A stretch of 7,986 bases of DNA from Alloiococcus sp035301245 (GTDB lineage: Bacteria > Bacillota > Bacilli > Lactobacillales > Carnobacteriaceae_A): positions 1 through 7,986 of the forward strand of contig DATGUS010000016.1 in assembly GCA_035301245.1 (NCBI GenBank), given 5' to 3'. Below the pieces are notes generated by a model that ran no database searches, was not told the origin of the DNA, and saw only the letters and a list, made by a program, of their open reading frames with translations. This document shows positions 5,807 to 7,986 of this stretch, piece after piece (position 1 is the first letter of the stretch; each line of letters begins with the position of its first letter). Made by a program: the position numbers and the translations under genes.

Positions 5807-7219
5807 TTATTCATTATTTTGTTGTTTTAAATACTCGGCATTTCTTTTCTTCATTTGTTTAACGTACCAGAAGAAAAGCAAGCTATAAGCTGCTAATGCA
5901 CCTAAAGCATATAATACAGGCATCAATTCAAAACCATTAGCTGCTTGACCAACTAAGATTCCTAAGAATTTTTCAATTGGGCCTTCTAATGTTGAGTGAG
6001 TAATCAAAGCGCCTGATTCAATTCCTGATGGCATTGCACCAACGTTCATTGCTACATCTGTAACAAATGGAGCAATTGCTGTACCTGACCATAAGAACAT
6101 TGGAACTGTTAATGTACCAATAACAATCATACGAATTAACTTACCGCGACACACAACTAATAGTGCCGGTGTTAAACCAATAGCGATAATACCGCCTAAT
6201 GGTAAAATCTGGTTCCCTGGTAAGATTAGAGCCATCAATAGCATAATCGGTGCGATTACGTTAGCTGCAGCCCACATCTCAGGTCTTGCAGCAACGAACG
6301 GCCAATCAATACCAATCAGTACTTGACGTCCGCCTAATCGTTTGTTCATAAAAGTAGTAATCCCTTGTGATAGAGGTTCCATCGCTGCAATGAACCATGT
6401 TCCTACAATAGAGAACAATTCTAATGATGCAGCACCAATGAACGCTAAGTTAAAGATTGTTACAATATCTTGTTGTCCTAATACACCAACAAAAACGCCT
6501 AAGTAAGCACCGATAGCGAACTTACTACCCCAGAATCCAACTTTACTATTTAATTCTGCTGCATCGAAGTCATATTTATCAATAAATGGAAATAGTTTAT
6601 CAATAATTTTGTCGACTAACATGATGAATGGATTAAGCATAAAGTTTAAGTGTGTTGTTGTTGTTGGGTTCGTTTCTGGCATATCTAGTAAATCGTTAAA
6701 TGTAGGTTTCATTAAATCAGAGTTAATGAATTTAAGTATACCTAAGAATACAATTAATAGTGTTGCAACCAGCAAGTTGTTAGAGTAATACATCACTAAC
6801 AAGCCAATGATTGATAAGTGCCAAAAATTAAATATATCAACATCTAATGTATCTGTCTTATTCATAAATAACATGGCTAAGTTCACACCTACTAAAACCA
6901 GTAGGAAGAATAATGTATATGCCGAACCCCACGTGATTGTTGCAAGCGGTGCCCATCCTACATCGATAATCGGTAGTGAAATTCCTGTTGATTCCACAAA
7001 CGCCTCTAAGGCTGGTGCGAAGTTGCTTGTTAAAATATCGATCACTAAACCGATACCCACCAAAGCAACCGCTAACTTCAATCCACCTTCAAATGCTTTA
7101 GAGAATTTAATTCCCATTAACAGTGCCATAACTGTTAGTAAAATGAACATCATTGGTGGAGCACCAAGGTTTATTAATGGTGAAAATATATTGTTTGCAA
7201 ATTCTATAATTGAACTCAA
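5807..7219 (-). CDS. PTS galactitol-family EIIC membrane permease
   Basis: This 470-residue integral membrane permease belongs to the galactitol (Gat) PTS family, which moves the sugar while it is phosphorylated by EIIB. It has roughly ten to twelve hydrophobic segments. Conserved-looking stretches are the N-terminal INLGAPPMMFILLTVMALLMGIKF region, WAPLATITWGSAYT, MYYSNN, VGFWGSKFAIGAY and GIDWPFVAARPEMW. The polar tail is basic then acidic (KQMKKRNAEYLKQQNNE). Length fits the family (about 450-480). The start is TTG at 7219 because AGGAGG (7227-7232) lies 7 nt upstream and because this places the first membrane helix normally; in-frame starts further upstream overlap EIIB and have no ribosome binding site. 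EIIB lies 19 nt upstream. The substrate is unknown: characterised relatives take galactitol or, in streptococci, galactose. Confidence 0.93.
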   Translation of the reverse strand: MSSIIEFANNIFSPLINLGAPPMMFILLTVMALLMGIKFSKAFEGGLKLAVALVGIGLVIDILTSNFAPALEAFVESTGISLPIIDVGWAPLATITWGSAYTLFFLLVLVGVNLAMLFMNKTDTLDVDIFNFWHLSIIGLLVMYYSNNLLVATLLIVFLGILKFINSDLMKPTFNDLLDMPETNPTTTTHLNFMLNPFIMLVDKIIDKLFPFIDKYDFDAAELNSKVGFWGSKFAIGAYLGVFVGVLGQQDIVTIFNLAFIGAASLELFSIVGTWFIAAMEPLSQGITTFMNKRLGGRQVLIGIDWPFVAARPEMWAAANVIAPIMLLMALILPGNQILPLGGIIAIGLTPALLVVCRGKLIRMIVIGTLTVPMFLWSGTAIAPFVTDVAMNVGAMPSGIESGALITHSTLEGPIEKFLGILVGQAANGFELMPVLYALGALAAYSLLFFWYVKQMKKRNAEYLKQQNNE

Positions 7220-7226
7220 TGGTTTC

Positions 7227-7232
7227 CCTCCT
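7227..7232 (-). promoter_or_regulatory. Ribosome binding site deciding a TTG start for EIIC-Gat
   Basis: AGGAGG sits in the 19-nt gap after the EIIB stop and 7 nt before the TTG at 7219. No ATG or GTG in frame lies at a suitable distance; the frame's upstream ATGs fall within EIIB and would add up to 29 charged residues not expected in front of the first helix. Confidence 0.85.
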
Positions 7233-7238
7233 AGAATT

Positions 7239-7541
7239 TTAGTTACTGATTTCCTTAATAACTTTTTCAATTTCATCAAATACAGGTTGTGACATTGCTG
7301 GGACACGATATAAGATTGGTCCTGCTTCTACCACTGGAATCTTAATGTCAAAACTAAATTTAGTGTTTGAAATTGGGGTGAAGATATCATATTTTTCGTT
7401 CATATCTTCTGTAATATCTTTAATCACTACCGCATCAACCGATACTTGGTAACCACGGTTCTTCATTTCTTCTTCGATTGCTGATTTAATTTGGTGGCTT
7501 GAGTTAATTCCTGCTCCACATGCTGCTAAAATTTTAATCAT
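7239..7541 (-). CDS. PTS galactitol-family EIIB protein
   Basis: This 100-residue cytoplasmic phosphocarrier receives phosphate from EIIA and gives it to the sugar bound in EIIC. The N-terminal motif KILAACGAGINSS has Cys8 as the phosphorylated residue, in the P-loop-like CGAGxxSS arrangement characteristic of galactitol- and ascorbate-type EIIB. A typical D-A-V-V-I-K-D-I stretch follows at ~36-43, and the length is the normal ~95-100. The ATG at 7541 has AGGAG (7549-7553) 7 nt upstream. It lies 27 nt after EIIA and 19 nt before EIIC, giving the A-B-C order seen in streptococcal Gat-type operons. The family is firm; the sugar cannot be told from EIIB alone. Confidence 0.95.
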   Translation of the reverse strand: MIKILAACGAGINSSHQIKSAIEEEMKNRGYQVSVDAVVIKDITEDMNEKYDIFTPISNTKFSFDIKIPVVEAGPILYRVPAMSQPVFDEIEKVIKEISN

Positions 7542-7568
7542 TATAAGTCTCCTAATCTTTAAATTATT

Positions 7569-7986
7569 TTATTTTCCTGCCAAGAAATCATAAATCTCTT
7601 GGTTATCTACAAGTTCGTTTAGAGTATAAATATTATCTTTATTGGTTAAAAACTCCATCAAGTTAGATAATACGTTCGTCTGATTGGTTGCTTCATTATT
7701 GATAATCATAAATAAGTATTTAACCTTTAATTCTTCTTGTGGCTTAATCATATTGTTAAATGTAATTTCATTCTCCAATTTAACAAACACTATATTTTTT
7801 GATTTACAATATTCAATCTCCGTATGAGGAATGGCTACATTATCTGCGTCTTCAACAACGATTCCTAAGTCTAAACCTGTTGGGAAGTTATTCTCACGTT
7901 TTATGATCTCGCTTGGAAACTCTTCTGTAACGAGATCTTTATCAATTAATATCTGCCCAATCTCTTCAAAAACTTCTTCTTTAGTT
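7569..7986 (-). CDS. PTS fructose/galactitol-type EIIA domain protein (partial, N-terminus outside window)
   Basis: The last 138 residues are visible and the frame is open to the window edge; family members have about 150 residues, so only a short N-terminus is missing. The sequence shows EEIGQILIDKDLVTEEF at the start, then FPTGLDLG and the VAIPHTE motif, whose His (visible residue 54, codon 7824-7826) is the expected phosphorylation site of EIIA_2 (PTS_EIIA type 2, Pfam PF00359) domains. It takes phosphate from HPr and gives it to the Cys-type EIIB 27 nt downstream. A GTG at 7790 could be mistaken for a start but lies in the middle of the domain. The family call is firm. A small possibility remains that the unseen 5' part belongs to a larger protein, such as an antiterminator-type regulator carrying a C-terminal EIIA domain. 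Confidence 0.93.
   Translation of the reverse strand, partial: TKEEVFEEIGQILIDKDLVTEEFPSEIIKRENNFPTGLDLGIVVEDADNVAIPHTEIEYCKSKNIVFVKLENEITFNNMIKPQEELKVKYLFMIINNEATNQTNVLSNLMEFLTNKDNIYTLNELVDNQEIYDFLAGK

Overview
The window is AT-rich with tightly packed genes, all on the minus strand, so transcription runs from high to low coordinates. Strong AGGAGG-type ribosome binding sites, the codon use and the protein families (mannose-family and galactitol-family PTS, GH35 beta-galactosidase, AgaS) point to a low-GC Firmicute, most likely of the order Lactobacillales (Enterococcus/Vagococcus/Carnobacterium/Streptococcus/Lactobacillus kin). I cannot name the genus from sequence alone. Both ends cut through genes, and there is no clear terminator and no convincing promoter, so this is the interior of one long sugar-use operon.

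In transcription order, the first block (7986 to 5807) is a galactitol-family PTS: EIIA (5' end cut off by the window), EIIB with its phospho-Cys, and EIIC, which starts at TTG. A 135-nt gap (5672-5806) follows, holding an elaborate inverted-repeat structure. The second block is agaS (5671-4499) and, one nucleotide later, a GH35 beta-galactosidase of the BgaC/GnbG type (4497-2713). A 137-nt gap (2576-2712) follows, containing a hairpin but no U-run. The third block (2575 to 1) is a complete mannose-family PTS in the order EIIB, EIIC, EIID, EIIA, with EIIC and EIID overlapping and EIIA cut by the window edge.

The agaS-GH35-B-C-D-A order resembles, from family knowledge, the Lactobacillus casei gnb operon (galacto-N-biose/lacto-N-biose/GalNAc uptake) and the contents of the pneumococcal bgaC locus. 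The inferred pathway is as follows. The mannose-family PTS imports and phosphorylates a galactose- or galactosamine-containing sugar, probably a beta-1,3-galactosyl disaccharide of mucin or glycan origin. GH35 removes the terminal beta-galactose, and AgaS converts galactosamine-6-phosphate to tagatose-6-phosphate. The galactitol-family PTS would take up a second, related substrate, possibly free galactose. The most notable points are that two PTS families share one operon and that both larger gaps carry structured, non-terminator inverted repeats. I see no sign of a wholly undescribed kind of system.
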